This document shows positions 49,875-61,033 of a stretch of 64,000 bases of DNA, piece after piece. Numbering within the stretch: position 1 is the stretch's first letter; every line of letters starts with the position of its first letter. Source of the DNA: JANQMX01 sp965247175 (lineage in GTDB: Bacteria > Pseudomonadota > Alphaproteobacteria > Kiloniellales > DSM-21159). The stretch covers positions 1,860,001 through 1,924,000 of the forward strand of contig OZ252006.1 in assembly GCA_965247175.1 (NCBI GenBank). Direction: 5' to 3'. The notes under the pieces were generated by a model that was not told where the DNA came from, ran no database searches, and worked only from the letters and a program-made list of their open reading frames with translations. Made by a program: the position numbers and the translations under genes.

Positions 49875-50973
49875 GCGCGCAGCGGCCAACGCCCGCGCCG
49901 GCGCCTATCTCGAGGTCGACCTTGCGGCCGTTCGCGAGAACTACCGCCGCCTGTGCGACCGGCTCGGCCGAGCAGAGTGTGCGGCCGTGGTCAAGGCAGA
50001 TGCCTACGGCCTGGGTGTCGCGCAAGTAGCCCCAGCGCTGTGGACCGCCGGCGCGCGACGCTTCTTCGTTGCGCTGCCCGATGAGGCCATCGCTCTGCGC
50101 AAGGTGCTCCCGACAGCCCAAGTCTATGTTCTGGGCGGGCTCTTCGGGGGCGCGGAGCGCGACTATCTGGCCCACGGCATCTGTCCGGTGCTCAACTCTC
50201 TGGCGGAGATCGAGGCCTGGCGCGCCCTGCCCCCTGCGGAACGGCCGCCTGCCGCCATCCACTTCGACAGCGGTCTGTCGCGGCTTGGCCTCCCAGCCAA
50301 CGAAGCCAGGCGCTTGATCGATGACCCCTCGTTGCTCCAAGGCGTCGAGATCGGCTGCCTGATTTCACACCTAGCCTGTGCCGAGGATACGGCGCATCCG
50401 CTCAATCCCCGTCAACAGGCGGCCTTCTCCGAGTTTTGCAGCAGTTTTCCGGGTATGCGGCGCAGTCTTGCCAACTCTTCGGGCATTTTTCTTGGGTCCG
50501 AGTACCACTTCGACATCGCGCGGCCGGGCGTGGCGCTGTATGGCGGAAACCCGACTCCAGGCCGTGAGAACCCTATGGCGTCCTGTATTCGCCTGCGCAG
50601 CCGAATCCTGCAGGTGCGGGATATCGGCCGCGGCGAAAGCGTCGGCTACGGCGCCACCTTCACTGCGACCCGGCCGACCCGAATCGCCACTCTCGCCATG
50701 GGTTACGCCGATGGCTACTCGCGATATCTTTCGAACATCGGCAAGCTCTGGCTGGCCGATTATTGCGCACCCATCGTTGGGCGCATATCGATGGACCTGA
50801 TCACCCTTGACGTAAGCGAGTTGCCAGCGGACATAAGCATGCCCGGTGCTTTGGTCGATCTGATCGGCGATCGGGAGACGGTCGACGATATCGCCGAGCG
50901 GGCCGGGACCATTCCTTACGAGGTTCTGACATCCCTCGGCAGACGCTTTCATAGGACTTACAAAGAGGCGTGA
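49864..50973 (+). CDS. alr: Alanine racemase
   Basis: A 369-residue PLP enzyme making D-alanine for peptidoglycan. The lysine that holds PLP is in VKADAYGLG and the second catalytic base in MGYADGYSR. The ATG at 49864 lies inside the end of dnaB; the frame further upstream is just antiphase dnaB sequence. The stop forms a GTGA overlap with the next gene, so alr and mlaE are probably translated together. Confidence 0.95.
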   Translation: MPTERAAANARAGAYLEVDLAAVRENYRRLCDRLGRAECAAVVKADAYGLGVAQVAPALWTAGARRFFVALPDEAIALRKVLPTAQVYVLGGLFGGAERDYLAHGICPVLNSLAEIEAWRALPPAERPPAAIHFDSGLSRLGLPANEARRLIDDPSLLQGVEIGCLISHLACAEDTAHPLNPRQQAAFSEFCSSFPGMRRSLANSSGIFLGSEYHFDIARPGVALYGGNPTPGRENPMASCIRLRSRILQVRDIGRGESVGYGATFTATRPTRIATLAMGYADGYSRYLSNIGKLWLADYCAPIVGRISMDLITLDVSELPADISMPGALVDLIGDRETVDDIAERAGTIPYEVLTSLGRRFHRTYKEA

Positions 50974-51752
50974 CCTTGCTCTCGCTGATTCAGGCCCTCG
51001 GGCGTACGTTCTTGAACTTCTTGGGGGCGACGGGTCGCATCGCGCTCTTCACCGCAGTTTCTCTCTCCCACTGCGTCCGGCCTCCGTTCTATTTCCGGCT
51101 GATCGGCCGCCAGATGGTGGAGATCGGCTACTATTCGCTTCCCGTCGTTGGCCTGACTGCCATCTTCACCGGCATGGTCCTGGCGCTGCAGAGCTATACG
51201 GGCTTCGCGCGCTTTTCGGCGGAAAGCGCCATTCCCAACGTCGTCGTCGTGTCCATTACCCGCGAGCTCGGGCCGGTCCTGGGCGGCCTGATGGTGGCCG
51301 GCCGCATCGGCGCGGCCATGGCGGCGGAGATCGGCACCATGCGGGTGACCGAGCAGATCGACGCGCTGACCACGCTCGCGACTAATCCTTACAAGTACCT
51401 CATCGCGCCGCGGCTCATCGCTGGCCTGACCATGCTACCGCTGCTCACCCTCGTCGCCATCTCGATCGGCGTTTTCGGTGGCTATCTGGTCAGCATCTAC
51501 AAGCTCGGCTTCAATCCGACGACCTACATCATCAACACCATCGACTTCCTGCAGTTCCAGGACATCCTGTCCGGCCTGGTGAAGGCTGCGGTCTTCGGCT
51601 TCATCATCACCCTGATGGGCTGCTATCACGGCTACCACTCACGGGGTGGCGCGCAGGGCGTCGGTGCCGCTACTACCAACGCCGTGGTGTCGGCTTCCAT
51701 CCTCATTCTCTGCAGCAACTACTTCATTACGGAGATCTTCTTCTCCCGATGA
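50970..51752 (+). CDS. mlaE: MlaE-family ABC permease
   Basis: A 260-residue inner-membrane permease of the MlaE/YrbE type. It has about five hydrophobic helices and the family block ELGPVLGGLMVAGRIGAAMAAEIG... shortened here to ELGPVLGGL and GRIGAAMAAE. With MlaF it moves phospholipids between membranes to keep the outer membrane asymmetric. GTG start overlaps alr; the mlaF start overlaps its end in an ATGA. No MCE-domain (mlaD) gene follows. Confidence 0.9.
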   Translation: MTLLSLIQALGRTFLNFLGATGRIALFTAVSLSHCVRPPFYFRLIGRQMVEIGYYSLPVVGLTAIFTGMVLALQSYTGFARFSAESAIPNVVVVSITRELGPVLGGLMVAGRIGAAMAAEIGTMRVTEQIDALTTLATNPYKYLIAPRLIAGLTMLPLLTLVAISIGVFGGYLVSIYKLGFNPTTYIINTIDFLQFQDILSGLVKAAVFGFIITLMGCYHGYHSRGGAQGVGAATTNAVVSASILILCSNYFITEIFFSR

Positions 51753-52549
51753 ACACCTCAGGCACACCGAAGATCGAGATCCGGGACCTGCACAAGTCCT
51801 TCGGCAGAAACCGGGTGCTGCAGGGCATCAACCTGACCATCATGCCCGGCGAATCAGTGGTCATCATCGGCGGCTCGGGCAGCGGAAAGTCGGTGCTGCT
51901 GAAGTGCATCCTGGGGCTGATTCATCCGGAGCAGGGCTCTATCAAGATCGACGGCGAAGAGATCACCAATCTGCGTGGCTCGGAGCTCGAAGCGGTGCGC
52001 CGAAAGATCGGCATGCTGTTCCAGTCGGCCGCCCTGTTCGATTCCCTGAACGTCTGGGAGAACATCGCCTTCGCCCTGATCCAGGGCCAAGGCATGGCGC
52101 GCGACGAAGCACAGCAGACAGCCATGGCCAGACTGGGAGACGTCGGGCTGCGCCAGGAGGTCGCCGCACTTTATCCGGCCGAGCTCTCGGGCGGCATGCG
52201 CAAGCGGGTCGGCCTGGCGCGCGCAATCGCCTCCCAGCCGGAGATCATCTTCTTCGATGAGCCGACCACCGGGCTGGACCCCATCATGGGCAGCGTCATC
52301 GACAACTTGATCGTCAAATGCGTCAAGGAGCTGGGCGCAACCGCTCTCTCGATCACCCATGACATGGCCAGCGCCAAGCGCATCTCCAGCCGCATTGCCA
52401 TGGTGTTCGAAGGCAAGATCATCTGGGACGGCTCCACCGAAGAGATCGACCAGACCGACAACGCCTACGTCCAGCAGTTCATCAACGGTCGGGCTGACGG
52501 ACCCATCCAGATGCAGATACAGGACCACTTCGAAGGCCACCCCGGCTGA
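51749..52549 (+). CDS. mlaF: MlaF-type ABC transporter ATP-binding protein
   Basis: A 266-residue ATPase with Walker A GGSGSGKSVLLK, signature LSGGMRKRVGLARA, Walker B IIFFDEPTTGLDP and the switch histidine in SITHDM. The signature and the C-terminal end fit the MlaF group. It pairs with the upstream permease and is followed by radA after 4 bases, so all lie in one operon with dnaB and alr. Confidence 0.93.
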   Translation: MNTSGTPKIEIRDLHKSFGRNRVLQGINLTIMPGESVVIIGGSGSGKSVLLKCILGLIHPEQGSIKIDGEEITNLRGSELEAVRRKIGMLFQSAALFDSLNVWENIAFALIQGQGMARDEAQQTAMARLGDVGLRQEVAALYPAELSGGMRKRVGLARAIASQPEIIFFDEPTTGLDPIMGSVIDNLIVKCVKELGATALSITHDMASAKRISSRIAMVFEGKIIWDGSTEEIDQTDNAYVQQFINGRADGPIQMQIQDHFEGHPG

Positions 52550-52553
52550 GATA

Positions 52554-53951
<1,398 letters not shown>

Positions 53952-53980
53952 CCAGGGAACAGCGGGCGAAACCGAACGAC

Positions 53981-54652
53981 ATGGATCAACTACCGCTCAA
54001 TCCGATTGATTTGGGGGTTATCGCCATCCTGCTGCTTTCGGCGGGCCTCGCCTTCGTACGGGGTTTCGTGCTCGAGGTGCTGGGCATTGCCTCCTGGGTC
54101 GGCGCGGCCTTCGCAGCCCTCTACGGATTCGAGGCGGGACGGCAGATTGCCCGGCAGTACATCGGTATCGAGCTGGTCGCGGATATCGTGGCCGCCGGGA
54201 TCATCTTCATTGTCGTCCTGATCCTTCTCACCATTCTCTCCCGCCTTATAGCCGGCCGGATCGGCGACGGAGCGCTGGGACCGCTCAACCGATCCCTCGG
54301 CTTTCTCTTCGGCCTGCTGCGCGGCGCGGTGATCGTCAGTCTGGCCTGGATTGCCTTGACCCGATTGATACCGGAAGAAAACTATCCACCTTGGATCTTA
54401 GAAGCGCGCGCCCGGCCCCTGATGGACCGTGGCGCTGAAGTGCTTTGGGACCTTGCGCCCGCGGGCATGCGGGACCAGACCGAGCAAGCTGTGCAGGATT
54501 TGTCCGATACGACCACCAGGGCCTTGGATGCCGGCCGGCTTCTCAATCAAGGGACCGGTCAACAGCAGTCAGATGCGCCGGCGCAAGGCTACGAGGAAAA
54601 GGAGAGAGACGCTTTGGAGCGCTTGATCGAACGCCAAGGCGGCAGTCAATGA
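53981..54652 (+). CDS. cvpA: CvpA family membrane protein
   Basis: A 223-residue inner-membrane protein with four hydrophobic segments in the first 130 residues and a soluble tail. The block RGFVLEVLGIASWVGA near the N-terminus is typical of CvpA, first named for colicin V production and more recently linked to envelope stress. It overlaps purF in an ATGA, the usual cvpA-purF order. Confidence 0.92.
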   Translation: MDQLPLNPIDLGVIAILLLSAGLAFVRGFVLEVLGIASWVGAAFAALYGFEAGRQIARQYIGIELVADIVAAGIIFIVVLILLTILSRLIAGRIGDGALGPLNRSLGFLFGLLRGAVIVSLAWIALTRLIPEENYPPWILEARARPLMDRGAEVLWDLAPAGMRDQTEQAVQDLSDTTTRALDAGRLLNQGTGQQQSDAPAQGYEEKERDALERLIERQGGSQ

Positions 54653-56136
54653 CACGCTGCGGCGACAAGCGGACCCATCCGCTGACCACCCACCCCTTGG
54701 ATGACGACAAGCTGCATGAGGAATGCGGCGTCTTCGCCATCTATGGCCACAGCGATGCTGCGGCCCATGCTGTCTTGGGCCTCCACGCCCTGCAGCACCG
54801 GGGCCAGGAGGCAGCCGGGATTGTTGCCTTTGACGGGCAGCACTTCAACGCCCACCGAGATCTCGGCCAAGTCGGCGACATCTTCGCCAGCCCGGCCGTG
54901 ATGGCGCGGCTCAAGGGTTATGCCGCCATCGGCCACAACCGCTATTCGACAACCGGCGATACCCTGATCCGCAACGTGCAGCCGCTGTTCGCCGATCTCG
55001 ACTTCGGCGGCTTCGCCTTGGCGCACAACGGCAATCTCACCAACGCCTATTTGCTGCGGCGCGCGCTGGTCAAGCGTGGCTCGCTCTTCCAGTCGACCAT
55101 GGATACTGAGGTCATCATCCACCTGATCGCAACCTCGACCGCCGGCACGGTCTACGACCGGGTTGTCGATGCCTTACAACAGGTTGAGGGCGCCTTCTCA
55201 CTGGTGGCCCTAACGGCGGAAGGCGTCATCGGCGTGCGCGATGCCCTCGGCGTCAGACCCTTGGTGCTGGGCCGCCTCGGGGAGTCCTACATCCTGACCT
55301 CGGAGACCTGTGCCCTGGACATCATCGGCGCCGAGCATGTGCGCGACGTCGAGCCCGGAGAGATGGTCGTGGTCACCGCGGAAGGCTTGAGCTCCTACCG
55401 CATCTTCCCGAAGCAGCCGAGCAAGCCCTGCATCTTCGAGTACATCTATTTCTCCCGGCCGGACTCCGAGTCGGCGGGCGTCAGCATCTACGAGGCGCGC
55501 AAGCAGATCGGCCGAGAGCTGGCGCGGGAGAGCGGTGTGCCCGCCGATGTCGTGGTGCCGGTTCCCGACTCCGGTGTCCCGTCTGCTCTCGGTTATTCCG
55601 AGGAAGCGAACATCCCCTTCGAGCTTGGCATCATCCGCAACCACTATGTCGGCCGCACCTTTATCGAGCCGGCGCAGGAAATCCGCCATCTCGGGGTCAA
55701 GCTGAAGCACAACGCCAATCGCGCCAAGCTGGCCGGCAAGCGGGTGGTTCTGGTCGATGATTCCATCGTCCGCGGCACCACCTCGGTCAAGATCGTCGAA
55801 ATGGTGCGCAGCGCCGGCGCCAGCGAAGTGCACATGCGCATCGCCTCTCCGCCGACGACTCATTCTTGCTTCTATGGCGTCGATACGCCGGAGCGCGCGC
55901 AGCTCCTCGCCCACAAGATGACAGTCGAGGACATGCGCAGCTACATCGGCGTCGACAGCCTCGCCTTCATTTCCATGGACGGCCTCTATCGCGCCATGGG
56001 CCAGCACGCACGCAACCCAGAGCAGCCCCAGTTCTGCGACGCCTGCTTTACCGGTGACTATCCGACGACACTCAGTGATCTCACCGACGGAGACGTTGGA
56101 CAGCTCTCGCTGTTGAGTATGCTGAAAAGCGCATAG
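54649..56136 (+). CDS. purF: Amidophosphoribosyltransferase
   Basis: First enzyme of purine synthesis, making phosphoribosylamine from PRPP and glutamine. A propeptide of 25 residues precedes the N-terminal nucleophile Cys26 (CGVFAIYG), and the PRPP loop reads VVLVDDSIVRGTT. Cysteines at SETCALD, THSCFYG and CDACFTGDYP match the four ligands of the iron-sulfur type known from Bacillus, unlike the cluster-free E. coli enzyme. ATG at 54649, 495 residues, coupled to cvpA. Confidence 0.96.
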   Translation: MTRCGDKRTHPLTTHPLDDDKLHEECGVFAIYGHSDAAAHAVLGLHALQHRGQEAAGIVAFDGQHFNAHRDLGQVGDIFASPAVMARLKGYAAIGHNRYSTTGDTLIRNVQPLFADLDFGGFALAHNGNLTNAYLLRRALVKRGSLFQSTMDTEVIIHLIATSTAGTVYDRVVDALQQVEGAFSLVALTAEGVIGVRDALGVRPLVLGRLGESYILTSETCALDIIGAEHVRDVEPGEMVVVTAEGLSSYRIFPKQPSKPCIFEYIYFSRPDSESAGVSIYEARKQIGRELARESGVPADVVVPVPDSGVPSALGYSEEANIPFELGIIRNHYVGRTFIEPAQEIRHLGVKLKHNANRAKLAGKRVVLVDDSIVRGTTSVKIVEMVRSAGASEVHMRIASPPTTHSCFYGVDTPERAQLLAHKMTVEDMRSYIGVDSLAFISMDGLYRAMGQHARNPEQPQFCDACFTGDYPTTLSDLTDGDVGQLSLLSMLKSA

Positions 56137-56142
56137 CGGGCC

Positions 56143-56661
56143 ATGGCCCTCGCAGCCCGCTCCGTCCGGTTGCTTGCCGCACTCCTCGGCGCAGGCTGCT
56201 TCAGCCAGCTCCCGGCCTTCGCAGACCACTATCAGCAGAACCTGGCCGGTCAGATCACTCAGGCCCGCTACAGTTTGGAAGGAGTTTCCCGCCAAGCCGA
56301 GGAGCGGGAGCTTTCACTGCGCGCCTATCTGGAGAGCGCCCTTGCGGACAGCGGCGCCTTCAGCCGCGCCGCGGTCGACGACAGTCTGCGCACCCTCGAC
56401 CGTCTCGACCGATTGGAGCAAACGCAAAAGTCCCTGACGGCGGCGACCGCCTTCACCCGCCCTTTGGCGATGCTGGGCGGACTTGATCTGACCACGGCAA
56501 CGGTCACCGCCCAGCACTATCAACCCAACCTGCCGCTCGGCCTTGGCGGTGCGGTCTATGCCGGTTCCGGCGCTCTCTTGGGACTGGTGCTCGTTCTGCT
56601 GCCCTCCCGCTTGACCCGTCGGTCGGCAGCGGCCAAGACAGCGGACCGAAACGCGCGCTGA
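56143..56661 (+). CDS. DUF2937 family membrane protein
   Basis: A 172-residue protein with an N-terminal hydrophobic segment that may be a signal or anchor, a helical soluble part with DHYQQNLAGQI and QHYQPNLPLG, and a C-terminal membrane helix followed by a basic tail. This layout fits DUF2937, whose function is unknown. It follows purF by 6 bases and probably ends that operon. Confidence 0.75.
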   Translation: MALAARSVRLLAALLGAGCFSQLPAFADHYQQNLAGQITQARYSLEGVSRQAEERELSLRAYLESALADSGAFSRAAVDDSLRTLDRLDRLEQTQKSLTAATAFTRPLAMLGGLDLTTATVTAQHYQPNLPLGLGGAVYAGSGALLGLVLVLLPSRLTRRSAAAKTADRNAR

Positions 56662-56721
56662 CTCCGTCCCTCACTTCTTCAGCGCACGGCCTTTTGTAAG
56701 CTCCTTGCCGGACCAACGACT

Positions 56722-57450
56722 ATGACCAGCCCAGATTCTCCCGCCGGCCGCCTGGCCGGACGCATCGCCTTGATCACGGGCGCCTCACGCGGCATCGGGC
56801 GTGCCGTTGCGCTGCGCTTCGCCGCGGAAGGGGCGCAGACGATCCTGATTGCCCGCACCGTCGGTGGCCTGGAAGAAGCAGACGATTTGATTCGCGAGAG
56901 CGGCGGCCTGCCGCCGGTGCTGGTGCCGCTCGACCTGCGCGAAGGCGCCAAGATCGATGAGTTGGGCGGCGTGCTCTATCAGCGCTATGGCAAGCTCGAC
57001 GTCCTGGTCGGCAACGCCGGCCTGCTCGGCAGCCTCTCCCCGGTAGGCCATATCGAGCCCAAAAACTGGGACGATGCCTTGGCCGTCAACCTGACGGCAA
57101 ACTACCGCCTGATCCGCAGCTTCGATCCCCTACTGCGCCGCTCCGAGGCCGGCCGAGCCATCTTCGTGACGTCTGGCGCCGGCGCCAAGCCAAAGGCGTT
57201 CTGGGGCATCTACGGCGCCAGCAAGGCAGGGCTCGACATGCTGATCAAATGCTATGCCGCGGAAGTCGAGAATTTCGGCGTCAAGGTCAACCTGATCTCG
57301 CCCGGCGCGGTGCGCACCAAGATGCGGGCCCAGGCCTATCCCGGCGAGGACCCGCTCGCCCTTCGCACCCCGGACGAGATCACCGATGCCTTCGTCGAGC
57401 TGGCTGCAGCGGACTGCGAGACCAACGGCACAATCGTCAGCTTGGGCTGA
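56722..57450 (+). CDS. SDR family oxidoreductase (YciK-like)
   Basis: A 242-residue classical short-chain dehydrogenase: TGASRGIGRA, NAGLLG, and the catalytic YGASK (the serine is in VTSGAG). The arrangement is nearest to YciK-type reductases; the substrate is unknown. It stands 60 bases after the DUF2937 gene and converges with der, 15 bases between stops. Confidence 0.86.
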   Translation: MTSPDSPAGRLAGRIALITGASRGIGRAVALRFAAEGAQTILIARTVGGLEEADDLIRESGGLPPVLVPLDLREGAKIDELGGVLYQRYGKLDVLVGNAGLLGSLSPVGHIEPKNWDDALAVNLTANYRLIRSFDPLLRRSEAGRAIFVTSGAGAKPKAFWGIYGASKAGLDMLIKCYAAEVENFGVKVNLISPGAVRTKMRAQAYPGEDPLALRTPDEITDAFVELAAADCETNGTIVSLG

Positions 57451-57465
57451 GCGGGCGCCTGCCCC

Positions 57466-58800
57466 TCACTCCTCGATGTAAGGATTTCGGCTACGGCGCA
57501 TATGGATGCGGATCGGCGTGCCCGGCAGGTCGAAGTCCTGGCGCAGCGCGTTTTCCAGGTAGCGCAGATATGAGTCCGGCAAGGCATCCGGCCGGGAGCA
57601 GGCGACGGCGAAGGTCGGGGGCCGGTTGCGCGCCTGAGTGATGTACTTCAGGCGCACGCGGCGCCCGCCAGGCGCCGGCGGCGGATGGGCCGCGACAATC
57701 TCCTCCAGCCAGCGGTTGAGCGCAGCCGTCGGCACCCGTTTGTTCCAGACCTCGTAGGCGGAGATGACCGCATTCATCAGCTTATCCACCCCCTTGCCGT
57801 CCAGGGCCGAGAAGGTCACGACAGGGATGCCGCGAGTCTGCGGGAAGGAGCGCTCCAGGCGATCGCGGATAGCGCCCATAGCCGCCTGCCGGTCGGCACA
57901 GGCATCCCACTTGTTCACGCCGATCACCAGCGCCCGCCCCTCCTCCACGACCCGGCGGGCAATGGTCAGGTCCTGCTTCTCCAGCCCGAGGTCCGCATCC
58001 AGAAGAAGGACCACAACCTGAGCAAAGTCGACGGCACGGAGGGTATCCGCCGCCGAGAGCCGTTCGAGCTTGTCGTTCACCTTGGCGCGGCGCCGGAGCC
58101 CGGCCGTATCGACCAGCCGAATGGGCCGCCCCTTGTAAGACCAGGGGATGGCGATGGAGTCGCGGGTGATGCCGGCTTCCGGACCGGTCAGCATGCGCTC
58201 CTCGCCCAAGAGCTGATTGACGAGCGTGGACTTGCCCACGTTGGGGCGGCCCACGATGGCAAGCTGCAGGCTGTCGTCCGCCGCCTCCTCGTCCTCTTCG
58301 TCTTCCTTCGCGAGCAGAGGAGTCAGCCGCTCGTGCAGCTCGTCCAGGCCCAAGCCGTGCTCGCCGGACAGGGCGACGGGCTCGCCAAAACCCAGGCCAT
58401 GGGCTTCGAGCAGACCGCCCTGGGCCGCCGCCCCTTCGCACTTGTTGGCGACCAGAACGATCGGCTTCCCCGTCCGTCGCAGCCAGTTGGCGAAGTGCTC
58501 GTCGAGCGGCGTGACCCCGGCCCGGGCGTCGATGAGGAAGAGCACCGCCTCCGCTTCCTCGACGGCGCGCTCGGTCTGCTGACGCATGCGGCCTTCGAGA
58601 CTCTCGGCCGCCGTCTCCTCCAGTCCCGCCGTGTCGATGACGCGGAAGCTTAGGTCGAACAGCCGGCCCTCCCCCTCCCGCCGGTCCCGGGTCACGCCGG
58701 GCCGCTCATCGACGATGGCCAGACGCCGCCCCACCAAGCGGTTGAAGAGTGTCGACTTGCCGACGTTGGGACGGCCTATCAAAGCCACGGTGGAAGCCAT
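57466..58800 (-). CDS. der: Ribosome biogenesis GTPase Der (EngA)
   Basis: A 444-residue protein with two GTPase domains in tandem, each opening with GRPNVGKST (about residues 7 and 188), with NKCE and NKWD as the base-specifying motifs, and a C-terminal KH-like domain. Needed for 50S subunit assembly. The gene comes after the BamB-like gene on the same strand, the yfgM-bamB-der order of E. coli. Confidence 0.96.
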   Translation of the reverse strand: MASTVALIGRPNVGKSTLFNRLVGRRLAIVDERPGVTRDRREGEGRLFDLSFRVIDTAGLEETAAESLEGRMRQQTERAVEEAEAVLFLIDARAGVTPLDEHFANWLRRTGKPIVLVANKCEGAAAQGGLLEAHGLGFGEPVALSGEHGLGLDELHERLTPLLAKEDEEDEEAADDSLQLAIVGRPNVGKSTLVNQLLGEERMLTGPEAGITRDSIAIPWSYKGRPIRLVDTAGLRRRAKVNDKLERLSAADTLRAVDFAQVVVLLLDADLGLEKQDLTIARRVVEEGRALVIGVNKWDACADRQAAMGAIRDRLERSFPQTRGIPVVTFSALDGKGVDKLMNAVISAYEVWNKRVPTAALNRWLEEIVAAHPPPAPGGRRVRLKYITQARNRPPTFAVACSRPDALPDSYLRYLENALRQDFDLPGTPIRIHMRRSRNPYIEE

Positions 58801-58837
58801 TTCAATTCACCCGAAAGCGCCCAGTGCCGTCGCGCGG

Positions 58838-60169
58838 CTATCGTAGAGCGATCAGCTCCGCATTGTCGGTGAGAAGCAGCAGCGTCTCCTCGGCGATGAT
58901 CGGAGCGACGGCGACTCCGCCGGAGACCTCGATCTCGCCAAGGTAGGTTCCGTCGTAAGGTGAGTAGGCCTCGACCCGGCCCTCCGAGCTGCCGACGATC
59001 AAGCGGTCGCCAGCGAGGAGCGGCCCAACCCAGATGAGCGGATCCTCCTGATCTTCCTCATCCTCATAGCGCTGCAGCCGCACGACCCAACGTATCCGCC
59101 CGCTGCGGCGGTCCAGCGCGACCAGCTGTGAATCCTCGGTGATGGTGAAGAGGAAGGGCCCGGCCGCCCAGGGCATCTCGGCACCACCGATGTCAGCCTC
59201 CCACAAGCGAAGCCCCCGCCTCAGATCGATCGCCGCCATGCGCCCGGCCAGGCTCACGGCAAAGACCAAGTCGCGATCGACCACGGGTTGGGCGCGAATA
59301 TGCGCCAGCTCGGCGCTCCGCGCCGCAACCGCGATGGCAGTAAGGGAGTCGCTCCAGATCTGTCGCCCATTGTTGGTTCTGAGGGCGAAGACCTCGCCGG
59401 AGGAATAGGGGACGATCACCACTTTGTCGGCAACCGCCGCGCTAGCGCCGCCGAGAAAGCTGGCGATTTCCTGAATGCCGTTGTGCTCCCATAGAACACT
59501 GCCATCTGCGGCCGAGAATGCCGTGGTTGTGTTGTCCAGAGAGATGACAAAGACCCGGCCCTCGTAAACCGTCGGGCTTGCGCGGATAGGCGCATCGATG
59601 CGCGCTTCCCAGATCACCTCGCCGTTCTCGGTGGAGAGGCCGTAGATCGCGCCGTAACCCGTTGTCGCGAAGAGTCGATTGCCAGCGACCGCCAGGCCGC
59701 CGCCGAAGAAGCCGTCATCCTCGTCGCCAGGATCCAGCTCGCTCTCCCAAAGAACGTCTCCGGTCCCGATATCGAGCGCCGTGACCTGGGTATCCGAGTC
59801 CAGCGTGAAGACCACACCAGAGGCGACGACGGGCTGAGCCAGAAGCGGCTGCGAGTCCGAGGTCCCGCTGCCGATATCCCGGCGCCAGATGATCTGGGGA
59901 TCCGGCGCCAGAGCAAGGTGATAGCTGGCATGGGTCGGGCTACCGCCCACCTGCGGCCAGTTGTCGTTGATGTAGGGCCGCGGCAGCACCACCGGCACAT
60001 CGCGCAGCTCTGAGGAAACGGCCAAGGCTTCCTCCTGGGTCAAGACGGGGATACGCTCACCGGGCAGTGGCGGCTCTTCTTCGCCGCCGAATATGTCGCA
60101 CGCGCTAAGCGGAAGGAGCGCAGCAAGCAACCAAGCTGGGCCGCTGCGCCGAAACGACCAAGCTACCAT
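58838..60169 (-). CDS. bamB: PQQ-like beta-propeller lipoprotein, BamB-like
   Basis: A 443-residue lipoprotein (signal ending LSAC, Cys24) with repeated blades such as VFTLDSDTQVTALD and VIWEARID, as in BamB. BamB is part of the outer-membrane protein assembly complex. Placement between the YfgM-like gene and der matches E. coli and supports the call, since beta-propellers alone are not specific. Its ATG overlaps the end of the upstream gene by 7 bases. Confidence 0.88.
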   Translation of the reverse strand: MVAWSFRRSGPAWLLAALLPLSACDIFGGEEEPPLPGERIPVLTQEEALAVSSELRDVPVVLPRPYINDNWPQVGGSPTHASYHLALAPDPQIIWRRDIGSGTSDSQPLLAQPVVASGVVFTLDSDTQVTALDIGTGDVLWESELDPGDEDDGFFGGGLAVAGNRLFATTGYGAIYGLSTENGEVIWEARIDAPIRASPTVYEGRVFVISLDNTTTAFSAADGSVLWEHNGIQEIASFLGGASAAVADKVVIVPYSSGEVFALRTNNGRQIWSDSLTAIAVAARSAELAHIRAQPVVDRDLVFAVSLAGRMAAIDLRRGLRLWEADIGGAEMPWAAGPFLFTITEDSQLVALDRRSGRIRWVVRLQRYEDEEDQEDPLIWVGPLLAGDRLIVGSSEGRVEAYSPYDGTYLGEIEVSGGVAVAPIIAEETLLLLTDNAELIALR

Positions 60170-60822
60170 TCGCCGCTTTCCGGGTCCTCCAAAACATTGA
60201 GCAAGCGACCGGCGCGCAAACGAATGCTTTCCGGCGCCGAGAGATCGGCGCTCAGCTCACGGAGCTGATCGATGGCGAGCTCCTTATCTCCACTCCGAAT
60301 CGCCACCAGAGCGGAGAGCTCCTGCGCCAAGGGTGCGTAGGCTGCATTGCTTGCCATCAGGCTGGACAAGCGCGTCTGCAGCGCATCGGGGTCCGCGCTA
60401 TCGACCTGATGAATGATGTCCATCAGCTCGGCGGCGCCTTGCAAGGCCGGCCCGGCCGAGGGGTTGGAGGCGATACGCCGCCAGATCTCCGAGGCCCCTT
60501 CCAAGTCGTTGCGCCGCGCGCGGACCGCTGCCTCCTCGAAGGCTGCCAGCAAGGCGTAGCCGTCAGAACCCGGATCGGCGAAGGCGAAGAGTTCGTCGAG
60601 GCCCGCCTCTTCGTTACTCTGAAGGGTCTCCATCATGGCGACATAGCGGTCCGACGACTCGGCTTGTGCGGACCGGCTCTGACTCTGCCAGATCTGGTGA
60701 CCCGCGACGGACAGAATGACGACGGCGACGAAGGCGATGACATAGACGCCATACTTCTGCCAGAGCTCGCGGTAGCGCTGCTGCCGGACCTCTTCGTCGA
60801 CCTCGCGGAAAATATCGGCCAA
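60163..60822 (-). CDS. YfgM-like tetratricopeptide membrane protein
   Basis: A 219-residue protein with one membrane helix near residue 30-50 (VYVIAFVAVVILSV) and a periplasmic, helical repeat domain. YfgM in E. coli works with the periplasmic chaperone network near the Sec translocon. TTG at 60822 with AGAGG upstream gives the family start (MADIFREVDEEVR); the open frame before it (31 codons) is not conserved-looking. First gene of the yfgM-bamB-der unit. Confidence 0.86.
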   Translation of the reverse strand: MADIFREVDEEVRQQRYRELWQKYGVYVIAFVAVVILSVAGHQIWQSQSRSAQAESSDRYVAMMETLQSNEEAGLDELFAFADPGSDGYALLAAFEEAAVRARRNDLEGASEIWRRIASNPSAGPALQGAAELMDIIHQVDSADPDALQTRLSSLMASNAAYAPLAQELSALVAIRSGDKELAIDQLRELSADLSAPESIRLRAGRLLNVLEDPESGEW

Positions 60823-61033
60823 ACCCAGCCTCTTCTGTTGCTTCGCGCAGGCGACCGACCGTCGCCATGCAAATGCCCCACGCAGCCGATGTGATACGGT
60901 TTCGGCCCAGGCCATGCAAGCCGAGCAAAGCCGGAGTCTCCAGGCGCAAGAAAAGGTTAACCGCGGTCGTCAGGCCGTTGTTAATCCTGCCCGATCATCC
61001 TGTCCCCGGAGTGTTCCGCAAAGGGTTCGAGAG

